DNA from: Sphingomonas taxi | GTDB taxonomy: Bacteria; Pseudomonadota; Alphaproteobacteria; Sphingomonadales; Sphingomonadaceae | Assembly: GCA_003240625.1 (NCBI GenBank) | Contig: QFMX01000008.1 | Location: 124,001-188,000 of the forward strand | Direction: 5' to 3' | DNA length: 64,000 nt | Shown here: piece by piece, positions 8,723-17,027 of the stretch | Position numbering within the stretch: position 1 is the first letter of the stretch | Layout: every line of letters starts with the position of its first letter | Notes under the pieces: generated by a model | What the model was told of the DNA's origin: nothing | Database searches by the model: none | The model's input: the letters and a program-made list of their open reading frames with translations, nothing else | Translations under genes and position numbers: made by a program

Positions 8723-10012
8723 TCAATCCAGAATATGCATCCACATCGGCTGGCCCACGAGACTCTGCGAACCCCGCAATTTCTCCAGAGCCTGCGCAAT
8801 CGACCGCTCCGGACTCTCATGCGTGACGATCGCCACCAGCACGCTGCCATCCGCAATCGCCCCCCGCTGGATCAGGCTCTCGATCGACACACCGGCATCC
8901 CGCATCGCCGCCGCAATCTCGGCCAGCACCCCGACCCGGTCCGCAACGGTGAAGCGCAAATACGCACGCCCCCGCCGCTCGCCGCTATCCGCTTTCGACG
9001 CAGCAGTGAGCGACACCACCGGCATCGCGAACGGCGGCCCGAACTCGCCCCGCGCGATGTCGATCAGGTCGGCAACCACCGCGCTAGCCGTCGGCCCATC
9101 GCCCGCGCCTGCCCCCTGGAACAGCAAGCGACCGACGAAATTGCCCTCGGCCACGACCGCGTTGAGCGATCCGGTGACGTGCGCCAAAGGATGGTCGATC
9201 GGCACGAGATGCGGATGCACGCGCTGGAACAGCCCGTCCGCCCCTGCTTCCGCCAATCCCAGCAGCCGCACGCGATAGCCGAGCGCCGCGGCCTCGGCGA
9301 TGTCCGCGCCCAGCAGATGGCGGATGCCGCTGATCGCGACGTCGTCGAATGCCGGCTGCGTCCCGAACGCGACAGCGGCCAGGATCGACAGCTTGTGCGC
9401 GGCATCGACGCCGTCGATGTCGAAGCTAGGATCGGCTTCGGCGAACCCGAGCGCCTGCGCCTCGGCCAGCACCTCGGCAAAGTCGCGACCTTCCGATTCC
9501 ATCTTCGACAGGATGAAATTGCAGGTCCCGTTGAGGATGCCGTAGACGCGCGCGATCTCGTTCGCCGCCGCGCCTTCGCGCAGACCCTTGATGACCGGAA
9601 TGCCGCCCGCGACCGCCGCCTCGAACTTCAGCGCCACGCCCGCCGACTCCGCCGCCTGCGCGAGTTCGAGCCCGTGATGCGCGATCATCGCCTTGTTCGC
9701 GGTGACGAAACTCCGCCCCGCGCCCAGCGTGCTGCGCGCCAGCGTCAGCGCCGGACCATCGGAACCACCGATCAGCTCGACCACGACGTCCGCGCCCGGC
9801 TGCTTCGCCAGCGCGGTCGTGTCGTCGACCCACGCGAAGCGCGTCAGGTCGACGCCGCGATCCTTGCCACGATCGCGTGCGGACACTGCGACGATCTCGA
9901 TCTCGCGCCCGGCCCGCCGTGCAATCAACTCGCGGTTCGCATCCAGCAGCCGGATCACCCCGCCGCCTACCGTCCCCAACCCAGCCAGGGCTACGCGCAA
10001 TGGTTCGCTCAT
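8723..10012 (-). CDS. hom: Homoserine dehydrogenase
   Basis: It catalyses NAD(P)H-dependent reduction of aspartate semialdehyde to homoserine, the branch to threonine and methionine. The 429-residue protein has an N-terminal nucleotide-binding motif GLGTVGGG, a catalytic domain with GILNGTCNFI, EADPSFDIDG and KLSILA, and a C-terminal ACT domain (from about residue 345) for feedback control. The ATG at 10012 is chosen because GGAGGA lies just upstream; the frame extends 17 codons further. It is divergent from glnD, with about 90 bases of shared promoter region. The monofunctional form without an aspartokinase domain is the usual alphaproteobacterial type. Confidence 0.95.
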   Translation of the reverse strand: MSEPLRVALAGLGTVGGGVIRLLDANRELIARRAGREIEIVAVSARDRGKDRGVDLTRFAWVDDTTALAKQPGADVVVELIGGSDGPALTLARSTLGAGRSFVTANKAMIAHHGLELAQAAESAGVALKFEAAVAGGIPVIKGLREGAAANEIARVYGILNGTCNFILSKMESEGRDFAEVLAEAQALGFAEADPSFDIDGVDAAHKLSILAAVAFGTQPAFDDVAISGIRHLLGADIAEAAALGYRVRLLGLAEAGADGLFQRVHPHLVPIDHPLAHVTGSLNAVVAEGNFVGRLLFQGAGAGDGPTASAVVADLIDIARGEFGPPFAMPVVSLTAASKADSGERRGRAYLRFTVADRVGVLAEIAAAMRDAGVSIESLIQRGAIADGSVLVAIVTHESPERSIAQALEKLRGSQSLVGQPMWMHILD

Positions 10013-10103
10013 TTTCGTCCTCCACTCGCGCGTCCGGTTACGTTTCACAGAGGTTTTGCGCAATCCTGATGACGCACGCGCCCGGCGCCCCTATCTGAGC
10101 GTC

Positions 10104-12851
10104 ATGTCCGGCCGCTTCGATCACCTCCCCAACCGTCGCACGATCATCGATCGCCGCGCCGTCGCCGAAACCATTGCCGCGTTGGAAGGCGTCGACCCGA
10201 CCGCGCTGCGACGCGACGCGACCATGCTGTTGAAGACGGCACTCGATAAGGGCCGGATCGAAGTCGAACGTCGCCTCATCGAACATCCGTCGCGCGGGTT
10301 GGAAGCGTCGAGTGCGCAGGCGTATTTGATCGACGCACTGCTCCGCATCCTGTTCGATTTCACGACGCAGCGGCTCTACCCCCTGCCCAACCCGACGATC
10401 GGCGAGCGCCTCACGCTGATCGCGGTCGGCGGTTACGGCCGCGCGGAAATGGCCCCGCATTCGGACGTCGATATCGGCTTTCTCACGCCCGGCAAGCAGA
10501 CGCCCTGGGCCGAGCGCGTGATCGAGTCGATGCTGTACGCGCTCTGGGATCTCGGGCTGAAGCTCGGCCAGTCCAGTCGCTCGCTCGACGAAATGGTCCG
10601 TCAGGCCAAGAGCGACGTCACCGTCCGCACCGCGTTGCTCGAGGCGCGCTACGTCTGCGGCGACACCGAACTGTACGAACAGGCGTCGCACCGCTTCAAG
10701 ACCGAGGTCCAGGCGGACACCGCGCGCACTTTCATCGCCGACAAGCTCGCCGAACGCGACGCGCGGCACCGGAAGATGGGCGACACGCGCTACGTCGTCG
10801 AACCCAACATCAAGGAGGGCAAGGGCGGCCTGCGCGATCTTCACGCATTGTTTTGGATCGGCAAATACATCTACGATGTCCAGCGCGCCGCCGAACTGGT
10901 CGGCGTCGGGCTGTTCACGAAGGCGGAATACCGCCTGTTCCACCGCGCCGACAATTTCTTCCAGGCGGTCCGCTGCCATCTGCACAGCATCACTGGCCGC
11001 GCCGAGGATCGCCTGACGTTCGACCTGCAACGCGAGATCGCCGACCGGATGCGGTTCTCGGACCGGCCAGGCAAGTCGAAGGTCGAACGGTTCATGCAGT
11101 TCTACTTCCTGCAGGCGAAGACCGTCGGCACCCTCAGCGGCGTGTTCCTCGCGCATCTCGACGAGAAGTTCGCGGCGCGTGGCCGGCGCTTCGGATTGCC
11201 GACGATCCGCCGCTCACCGCGGAAGCTCAACGGCTTCGTGCTCGATCGCGGTCGGCTGGCACTGCCGAGCGACGACTTCTTCCAGGCCGATCCCGAACGC
11301 CTGATCGAGATCTTCCAACTGGCTGACAAGCACGGCGTCGAGATCCACCCCCTGGCCATGCGAGCCGCCGCCCGCGACGCGAAACTTGTCGATGAAGTTC
11401 GCAACAGCCCCACCGCCAACGCCCTCTTCCTTGACGTGCTGACCTCGCCGCGAGACCCCGAGCTTGTGCTGCGCTGGATGAACGAGGCGGGCGTGTTCGG
11501 CCGGTTCGTGCCCGATTTCGCGCGTGTCGTCGCGCAGATGCAGTTCGACATGTATCACCACTACACCGTCGACGAGCACACCATCCGCGCGATCGGCCTG
11601 CTCGCGCGGATCGAGAGCGGCGTGCTGAAGGAGGAGCATCCGCTCGCCAGCGCGATCTTCGAACAGATCGTGTCGCGGCGTGCGCTGTATGTGGCGGTAC
11701 TGCTCCACGACATCGCCAAGGGCCGCGGCGGCGATCATTCGATTCTCGGTGCGGAGGTGGCGCAGCGACTGTGCCCGCGCTTCGGGCTGACCGCCGCAGA
11801 AACGGAGACGGTCGCATGGCTGGTCCGTTGGCATCTTCTGATGTCCGCAACCGCGTTCAAACGCGACCTCAGCGACTTCAAGACGATCCTCGATTTCTGC
11901 GACGTAGTGCAGAGCCCGGAGCGTCTGCGGCTTCTGCTGACTCTGACGATCGTCGACATCCGCGCAGTCGGACCTGGGGTGTGGAACGGCTGGAAGCGCC
12001 AGCTGCTCGGCGACCTGTACGAGTCCGCCGAGGAGGTCCTGCGGCTTGGCCACAAGCAGAAGGGCCGTGCCGAGCGGATCGCGGCGAAACAAGAGCATCT
12101 CCGTGACGCGCTTGGCTGGGACGAGACGACGTTTGCGACGCTCGTCCACCGGCTACCCGAAGCCTATTGGATTGCCGAACCCGAAGACGTGCTCGCGCAC
12201 AATGCCCGCTTCCTTGCCACCACCGGCGACGCGCAACTCGCGATCGATGCGCACGTCTATCCGGAACGCGGCGCGACGCTCGTTACCATCTATGCGGCAG
12301 ATCATCCGGGGCTGTTCTACCGCATCGCTGGTGCGATCCACGTCGCGGGAGGCAACATCATCGACGCGCGCATCCACACCACGCGCGACGGGATGGCGAT
12401 CGACAATTTCCTCGTGCAGGACCCGTTCGGGCGTCCGTTCGACGAGTCCGGTCAGCTCTCGAGGCTGAAAACTGCGATCGAAGATGCGCTCGCCAACCGT
12501 GGCAAGCTGGCCGATCGACTGGTGGCAAAGCCCCTGCCCCGGACACGCGCGGAGGCCTTCGAAATCGTTCCTAATGCGCTGGTCGACAACAAGGCGTCGA
12601 ACCGGTTCACGGTGGTCGAGGTCAACGCGCGCGATCGGCCGGCGCTGCTGAACCAGCTCGCCAACGCGCTGTTCCAGTCGAAAGTGACGATCCATTCCGC
12701 GCATGTCGCGACCTATGGTGAGCGAGCGGTGGATACGTTTTATATCACCGACCTCACGGGAGACCGGATCACGCAGCCTGCTCGGTTGAAGACCTTGGAG
12801 CGCAGGTTGTTGGCGGCAGCGGCGGGCGAAGAGATAGACCTGGCGGCTTAG
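10104..12851 (+). CDS. glnD: GlnD, PII uridylyltransferase/uridylyl-removing enzyme
   Basis: The sensor of glutamine status, which uridylylates and deuridylylates PII proteins. The 915-residue protein shows the nucleotidyltransferase motif GGYGRAEMAPHSDVD (residues 109-123, metal ligands D121 and D123), a GlnD PII-uridylyltransferase region with EGKGGLRDLH, an HD hydrolase domain with H535-D536 (LLHDIAKGRGGDHS), and two C-terminal ACT domains that sense glutamine (one beginning at YAADHPGLFYRIAG, one at NARDRPALLNQLA). All domains are intact. The start at 10104 gives the normal N-terminus, although the frame is open further upstream into hom. Confidence 0.95.
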   Translation: MSGRFDHLPNRRTIIDRRAVAETIAALEGVDPTALRRDATMLLKTALDKGRIEVERRLIEHPSRGLEASSAQAYLIDALLRILFDFTTQRLYPLPNPTIGERLTLIAVGGYGRAEMAPHSDVDIGFLTPGKQTPWAERVIESMLYALWDLGLKLGQSSRSLDEMVRQAKSDVTVRTALLEARYVCGDTELYEQASHRFKTEVQADTARTFIADKLAERDARHRKMGDTRYVVEPNIKEGKGGLRDLHALFWIGKYIYDVQRAAELVGVGLFTKAEYRLFHRADNFFQAVRCHLHSITGRAEDRLTFDLQREIADRMRFSDRPGKSKVERFMQFYFLQAKTVGTLSGVFLAHLDEKFAARGRRFGLPTIRRSPRKLNGFVLDRGRLALPSDDFFQADPERLIEIFQLADKHGVEIHPLAMRAAARDAKLVDEVRNSPTANALFLDVLTSPRDPELVLRWMNEAGVFGRFVPDFARVVAQMQFDMYHHYTVDEHTIRAIGLLARIESGVLKEEHPLASAIFEQIVSRRALYVAVLLHDIAKGRGGDHSILGAEVAQRLCPRFGLTAAETETVAWLVRWHLLMSATAFKRDLSDFKTILDFCDVVQSPERLRLLLTLTIVDIRAVGPGVWNGWKRQLLGDLYESAEEVLRLGHKQKGRAERIAAKQEHLRDALGWDETTFATLVHRLPEAYWIAEPEDVLAHNARFLATTGDAQLAIDAHVYPERGATLVTIYAADHPGLFYRIAGAIHVAGGNIIDARIHTTRDGMAIDNFLVQDPFGRPFDESGQLSRLKTAIEDALANRGKLADRLVAKPLPRTRAEAFEIVPNALVDNKASNRFTVVEVNARDRPALLNQLANALFQSKVTIHSAHVATYGERAVDTFYITDLTGDRITQPARLKTLERRLLAAAAGEEIDLAA

Positions 12852-12870
12852 GGCGCCGTAAAGTTTGCTC

Positions 12871-12965
12871 GTCATGCCGGACTCGTTCCGGCATCCACCG
12901 GTCCGCACGCTCAATAGCCGCTGATACGCGGAACCGTAGGGCCCGGAGCAGGCCCGGGGTGACGG
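12871..12965. repeat. Composite palindromic element, family C
   Basis: GTCATGCCGGACTCGTTCCG opens the left arm and the right arm ends GGCCCGGGGTGACGG. A closer-matched pair of arms is at 50958. It sits between convergent genes. Confidence 0.75.
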
Positions 12966-12989
12966 ATGGGTTGGGGCCAAACACTCTTC

Positions 12990-13033
12990 CCAAAAAAACC
13001 GGCCCGCACCGAAGTGCGAACCGGCTTTTTATT
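12990..13033 (-). terminator. Bidirectional rho-independent terminator
   Basis: The stem is AAACCGG plus CGCAC, with loop CGAA, and the return arm GTGCG then CCGG-TTTTT; an A-run on one side and a T-run on the other allow function in both directions. It ends the TonB receptor gene and could also end glnD. Confidence 0.8.
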
Positions 13034-13046
13034 ACCTAAATCCCGA

Positions 13047-15866
13047 TCAGAAACGGGTGCGTAGCGTCAGGCCGTAGGTGCGTGGTTCGGCCAGATACGA
13101 GGTAAAGATCTGGTTGGCCGTCGTGCCGAACGCCTGGGTCTGGGCTTGGCTGCCCGCCCCCTGGAACGGCGCGTTGAACGCGACCTGCTGGTAGTTCGTG
13201 TCGAGCAGGTTCTGCGCCCAGACTTCCAGCGCCCACTTCTGCTGCGGCCCGCGGAGACCGACGCGGGCGTTCATCAGGAAGAAGCCGTCCTGCGCCTTTT
13301 CGGGGAACAGGTCGGAGCCGGTGTTATAGTCGCTGGTCATGCGACCATCGACGTAGAACAGCGCGGTCATGCCCGACGAGCCGATATCCGGCGTCCATGC
13401 GGTCGACGCGGTCACGGTGTGCTTCGGCGCATTCGACAGGTTGCTGCCCGACAGCAGGAACAACGCCGGATCGAGTGGCTGGCCGTCCTCGCTGCCGACC
13501 AGATTGTTGCGGAAACGCGTGTTCGTGTAGGTGTAGCCGAGGTTCACCGAATAATTCGGCGCCGGGAACAGCCCCGCCTCGAGTTCGAAGCCCTGCGAGA
13601 TAACGCCGTATTTGACGCTGCCCGTGCAGGCGCCCGTCGTCGCGCTGGCATCGCGATCCGCGCCGTTCAGGCTCGTATCGCAGGTGCTGATGTTCTGGAC
13701 GATGAAGTTGGTGCCGTTGAAGGTGTTCAACTGGAAGTTCTTGAACTCCTGGCGGAAGCCCGCGACGTTGAACGTGAAGTCCTTCGACGTGAACTTCAGG
13801 CCGAGTTCGTACGCGTTCACCGTCTCGGGATCGAAGCGCAGATTGGCGACGCTGGCGTTGGTCGGCGACGAGAAGACGTTCGCGGTCAGATCCGATCGGT
13901 CAAGGTTGTAGCCGCCTGCCTTGTAGCCACGCGAGAAGGACGCATACAGCAGCGTGTCGGTACGCGGCTTGTACGAAATCACGCCAGTGCCGGTGAACTC
14001 GCCTTCCTTGAAACTGTCGTTCAGGTCGAGGCCGTTGAGTGCGGAGGTCGAGTTACCCGTGCAGGTGAGCGTGATGATACCACCGACCAGCGTCTTGAGC
14101 GCGGCGGGGACCGCGGCACTGGCCAGCAAGGGGCTGAGATTGGCCTGCTGCGCCGGGCAGACGGTGTTGTTGTTGTTGAAATCGGCGTGGAAATCCTTCG
14201 CCTCACGCGTGTACCGCAGGCCGCCGGTGATCGAGAGCTTGTCGGTCAGCTTGAAGATGTTGTGCGTAAAGAACGCATAGTTCTCGCTGTCCTGGTAATA
14301 GGTCGAGCGCTGATCGCCCAGATTGTTGAGCGTGCTGAGGCGATCCAGACCGGCGAGGATCGTTGGCCCGAGAGCGCCGAACCCTGCACCAAGCGCCTGT
14401 CGCCCGTTCGCGCCGCCGAGCGCAGCCTGCGGAGTCGTGCTCAGGCAGCCCGGGTTGTTCGGGTTGCGCAATGCCGCCAGCGGATTGGCCGTCGCGACGA
14501 TACGGCACGCGGCGAATGCACCATATTGCGTGCCGAACTTGAGATTGTCGGCAACGACCAGATCTTCCTTCGAGTAATAGCCGCCGACCAGCCAGTTCAA
14601 CCGATCGTTGAACAGCGAGCCGTTCAGGCGGACTTCCTGACTGAAGGTGTGGAACTGGCGATAGCTGTTACCGTCGTCCGCACGATAGCCGATGTCGAGA
14701 TTGCCGTAATCGATATCGGCCGCACCACCCGATTTGTATTCCCGGTATGCCGTGATCGAGGTGAGCGACGCCCCCCCGAGATTGACGTCGATCTGGCCCG
14801 AGCCACCGTAATCGGTGGTGACGTTCGAATAGGCGCGACCGGGCGAGTTGGCGATGCGGCGGTTATACGGATCGCCTGCGCTGGGGAACACCGCGCCCAT
14901 GCTCTGCATGACTTGGACAATGCGGTTGCCCGAAGGGTTGATCGCGAAATCGCCGGTAACGCCGGGGGTCGTATCGATCTTTTCCTGCGTGTTGATATAG
15001 ACCGCCCCGCAGCATTTCTCGTCGCGATGCGTGTAGTCGCCGATCAGGCGAACGGTGACGTCCGACGATGGCTCGAACAGCAACTGGCCGCGGACGAAAT
15101 AGCGGTTGCGGTCGTTGTAGTCCGTGTCGTTGATGACGTCGTAATAATAGCCGTCGCGCTTGCCGAACACGCCGTCGAGACGGAAGGCCAGCTTGTCCTT
15201 GATGATCGGACCGGTCAGGGCGCCAGCGATGCGGACGTTGTTGAAGTTGCCGTACGTTGCCTCGGCATAGCCGCCGAAGTCATAGGAAGGCAGCTTTGTC
15301 AGGATGTTGATCGAGCCAGCGGTGGCGTTGCGGCCCGACAGCGTGCCCTGCGGTCCGCGCAGGACTTCGATCCGGTCGACTTCACCGAGGTCGTTCAGGC
15401 CCGAACCCGTGCGGCTGCGATAGACGCCGTCGATGAACACCGCGACCGAGCTTTCGAGGCCGGGATTGTCGCCGACCGTACCGATACCGCGGACGCGGGC
15501 GGAGGCGTTGGCTTCGCTGCCGGTCGACGAAATCAGCAGCGAGGGGACAAGCTGGGTGGCCTGACGGATGTCGTTGGCGCCGGTGTTCTCGAGAGCGGCC
15601 GAGCCGACGGCGGAGACCGCGATCGGGACGTTCGACAGGCGCTCGGAACGGCGCGTCGCGGTGATGACGATGTCGCTGGCATTGCCGCCCGTGTCGGCCT
15701 GCGGCGCCACCGGGGCCTGACCCGCATCGACCGACCCTGCGGCGGTGCCGGACGTGGTCGTCGCGGTCTGCGCCTCGGGCTGGGTAGTCGGCACATCCTG
15801 CGCGAATGCCGGAGTGACGAGCGCCGTGGTCGCGGCGGCAGACAACAGATATGCGATCATACGCAT
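13047..15866 (-). CDS. TonB-dependent outer membrane receptor
   Basis: An outer-membrane beta-barrel transporter energised by TonB. The signal peptide ends at AFAQ, and a low-complexity linker leads to a TonB-box-like DIVITATRR. A plug domain follows, containing DIRQATQLVPSL, VAVFIDGVYRSRTG and VDRIEVLRGPQGTLSGRNAT, then a large barrel ending in the C-terminal aromatic residue F (TLRTRF). I choose the ATG at 15866, because AGGAGG at 15880-15875 is only two bases from the ATG at 15872 but eight from this one. Product 939 residues. No FecI/FecR regulator or substrate-catabolic genes are adjacent, so the substrate cannot be guessed. The plug resembles receptors of the broad sphingomonad class that includes many carbohydrate or aromatic transporters. 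Confidence 0.92.
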   Translation of the reverse strand: MRMIAYLLSAAATTALVTPAFAQDVPTTQPEAQTATTTSGTAAGSVDAGQAPVAPQADTGGNASDIVITATRRSERLSNVPIAVSAVGSAALENTGANDIRQATQLVPSLLISSTGSEANASARVRGIGTVGDNPGLESSVAVFIDGVYRSRTGSGLNDLGEVDRIEVLRGPQGTLSGRNATAGSINILTKLPSYDFGGYAEATYGNFNNVRIAGALTGPIIKDKLAFRLDGVFGKRDGYYYDVINDTDYNDRNRYFVRGQLLFEPSSDVTVRLIGDYTHRDEKCCGAVYINTQEKIDTTPGVTGDFAINPSGNRIVQVMQSMGAVFPSAGDPYNRRIANSPGRAYSNVTTDYGGSGQIDVNLGGASLTSITAYREYKSGGAADIDYGNLDIGYRADDGNSYRQFHTFSQEVRLNGSLFNDRLNWLVGGYYSKEDLVVADNLKFGTQYGAFAACRIVATANPLAALRNPNNPGCLSTTPQAALGGANGRQALGAGFGALGPTILAGLDRLSTLNNLGDQRSTYYQDSENYAFFTHNIFKLTDKLSITGGLRYTREAKDFHADFNNNNTVCPAQQANLSPLLASAAVPAALKTLVGGIITLTCTGNSTSALNGLDLNDSFKEGEFTGTGVISYKPRTDTLLYASFSRGYKAGGYNLDRSDLTANVFSSPTNASVANLRFDPETVNAYELGLKFTSKDFTFNVAGFRQEFKNFQLNTFNGTNFIVQNISTCDTSLNGADRDASATTGACTGSVKYGVISQGFELEAGLFPAPNYSVNLGYTYTNTRFRNNLVGSEDGQPLDPALFLLSGSNLSNAPKHTVTASTAWTPDIGSSGMTALFYVDGRMTSDYNTGSDLFPEKAQDGFFLMNARVGLRGPQQKWALEVWAQNLLDTNYQQVAFNAPFQGAGSQAQTQAFGTTANQIFTSYLAEPRTYGLTLRTRF

Positions 15867-16134
15867 CGGCATTCCCTCCTGAGTGTTCGAATGTTTTCGA
15901 ACTTATGGTTTGGACGTTAGGTAGAGCCACTCCTACGTGAACGTCTAGCAATTTCCGCATACGGAAAGAGATTTTTGAATGTTATGTCTCAAAAACGCCA
16001 CACAGTGACAGAGACCAAACCCTAGTTTCAAATCGCAACCGTCTGGGGGTGACGTTGGACGGTAACCGGGGCGGCAGTAGAAGACGGCCTTCAGTTCGCG
16101 CGCGATCCGCCGCGGCGCGCATACATCTCTCTCT
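15867..16134 (-). promoter_or_regulatory. Leader and promoter region of the TonB receptor
   Basis: This AT-richer gap has no credible gene. It contains TTTCCG-CATA-CGGAAA, a six-pair perfect palindrome at 15952-15967, and GACGTT/AACGTC arms (about 15913-15945) bracketing GTAG/CTAC. Either could be an operator. No sigma-70 promoter is clear enough to mark. Confidence 0.4.
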
Positions 16135-16241
16135 AGCCCCCATCCCTGAAAGGGAGGGGTTGGGGGTGGGTTTGCTTCCGCATTACCGACGTTGCGACCC
16201 GATCAGGCCGACCCACCCCCTCCCTTTCAGGGAGGAGGGGC
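16135..16241. repeat. Composite palindromic element, family A
   Basis: The arms CCCTGAAAGGGAGGGGTTGG and the reverse complement CCTCCCTTTCAGGGAGG are separated by about 40 variable bases. It lies between the TonB receptor promoter and the infC terminator. Confidence 0.75.
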
Positions 16242-16324
16242 AAGAAGTGGCCGCGCCTGTTCGTTGGTGTTCCGCAGGCCGCACTCCGCAGGCGGCGAGC
16301 CCGAATGTGCCGCCCCCACGCACA

Positions 16325-16368
16325 ACAAAAAGGCCGGCCAGTCCCTCGGGACCGACCAGCCTTTCAAT
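16325..16368 (-). terminator. Rho-independent terminator after infC
   Basis: AAAGGC...AGTCC-CTCG-GGAC...GCCTTT forms an imperfect stem; on the minus strand it is followed by TTTTTGTTG. It sits some 30 bases after the infC stop. Confidence 0.7.
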
Positions 16369-16400
16369 TTCCAATCGCTACGGCCTAAGCCGTTGCGCCA

Positions 16401-16946
16401 TTACTTCGGTGCGAGCACCATCAGCATCTGGCGGCCTTCCATGCGCGGATACGCCTCAATCTTGGCGATCTCCGCGACGTCGTCCTGGACGCGCTTCAAC
16501 AGGTTCATGCCGAGCTGGCCATGGCTAAGTTCGCGACCGCGGAAGCGCAGCGTGATCTTGACCTTGTCGCCCTCGCCGATGAAGTCGTTCACCTTCTTCA
16601 TCTTCGTGTCGTAGTCATGGTCGTCGATGTTCGGACGCATCTTGATCTCCTTGATCTCCTGCGTCTTCTGCGACTTGCGTGCGAGGTTCGCCTTCTTCTG
16701 CGCCTCGTACTTGAACTTGCCGACATCGAGGAACTTGGCGACGGGCGGATCAGCGTTAGGCGACACTTCGACCAGGTCGAGGCCATGCTCGGCTGCCTGC
16801 TCGATCGCTTCGCGCGTGTACATCACGCCCAGATTCTCGCCCTCGTGATCGATCACGCGGACCTTCTGGCTCTGGATGAATTCGTTGAATCGCGGACCGT
16901 TCATCGCGGGCGTCTGCATCGGCCGGCGTATCGTGGGAGGACGTAT
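16401..16946 (-). CDS. infC: Translation initiation factor IF-3, probable ATA start
   Basis: IF-3 binds the 30S subunit, prevents premature 50S joining and checks the start codon. The N-domain (FNEFIQSQKVRVID, DLVEVSPNADPPVAKFLD), linker and C-domain (EIKMRPNIDDHDYDTK, LRFRGRE) are complete. The first in-frame ATG codons are either far upstream without a good ribosome binding site or inside the usual N-terminal segment. AGGAG at 16959-16955 is spaced eight bases from an in-frame ATA at 16946, giving 181 residues. IF-3 genes are known to use rare start codons for autoregulation, so ATA is my preferred start. An alternative is the ATG at 16919. It is downstream of thrS on the same strand, as in many bacteria. 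Confidence 0.88.
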   Translation of the reverse strand: MRPPTIRRPMQTPAMNGPRFNEFIQSQKVRVIDHEGENLGVMYTREAIEQAAEHGLDLVEVSPNADPPVAKFLDVGKFKYEAQKKANLARKSQKTQEIKEIKMRPNIDDHDYDTKMKKVNDFIGEGDKVKITLRFRGRELSHGQLGMNLLKRVQDDVAEIAKIEAYPRMEGRQMLMVLAPK

Positions 16947-16978
16947 GGGGGTTGCTCCTGAAGTTTCTGACAATATTT

Positions 16979-17022
16979 GGGCCGGCCTATAGCGCAGAAA
17001 CACGCGCTAGAACAGCCGGCCC
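16979..17022 (-). promoter_or_regulatory. Stable hairpin between thrS and infC
   Basis: GGGCCGGC pairs perfectly with GCCGGCCC, and inside it TAGCGC pairs with GCGCTA around an eight-base loop. It lies between the thrS stop and the infC ribosome binding site. There is no T-run, so it looks more like an mRNA processing or attenuation structure than a terminator. Confidence 0.5.
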
Positions 17023-17027
17023 TTGAC

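Noticed and set aside
13146..15920. 924-codon plus-strand frame opposite the TonB receptor
   Set aside because: Antisense shadow of a GC-rich gene; no domain, composition dominated by Arg/Val/Ala.
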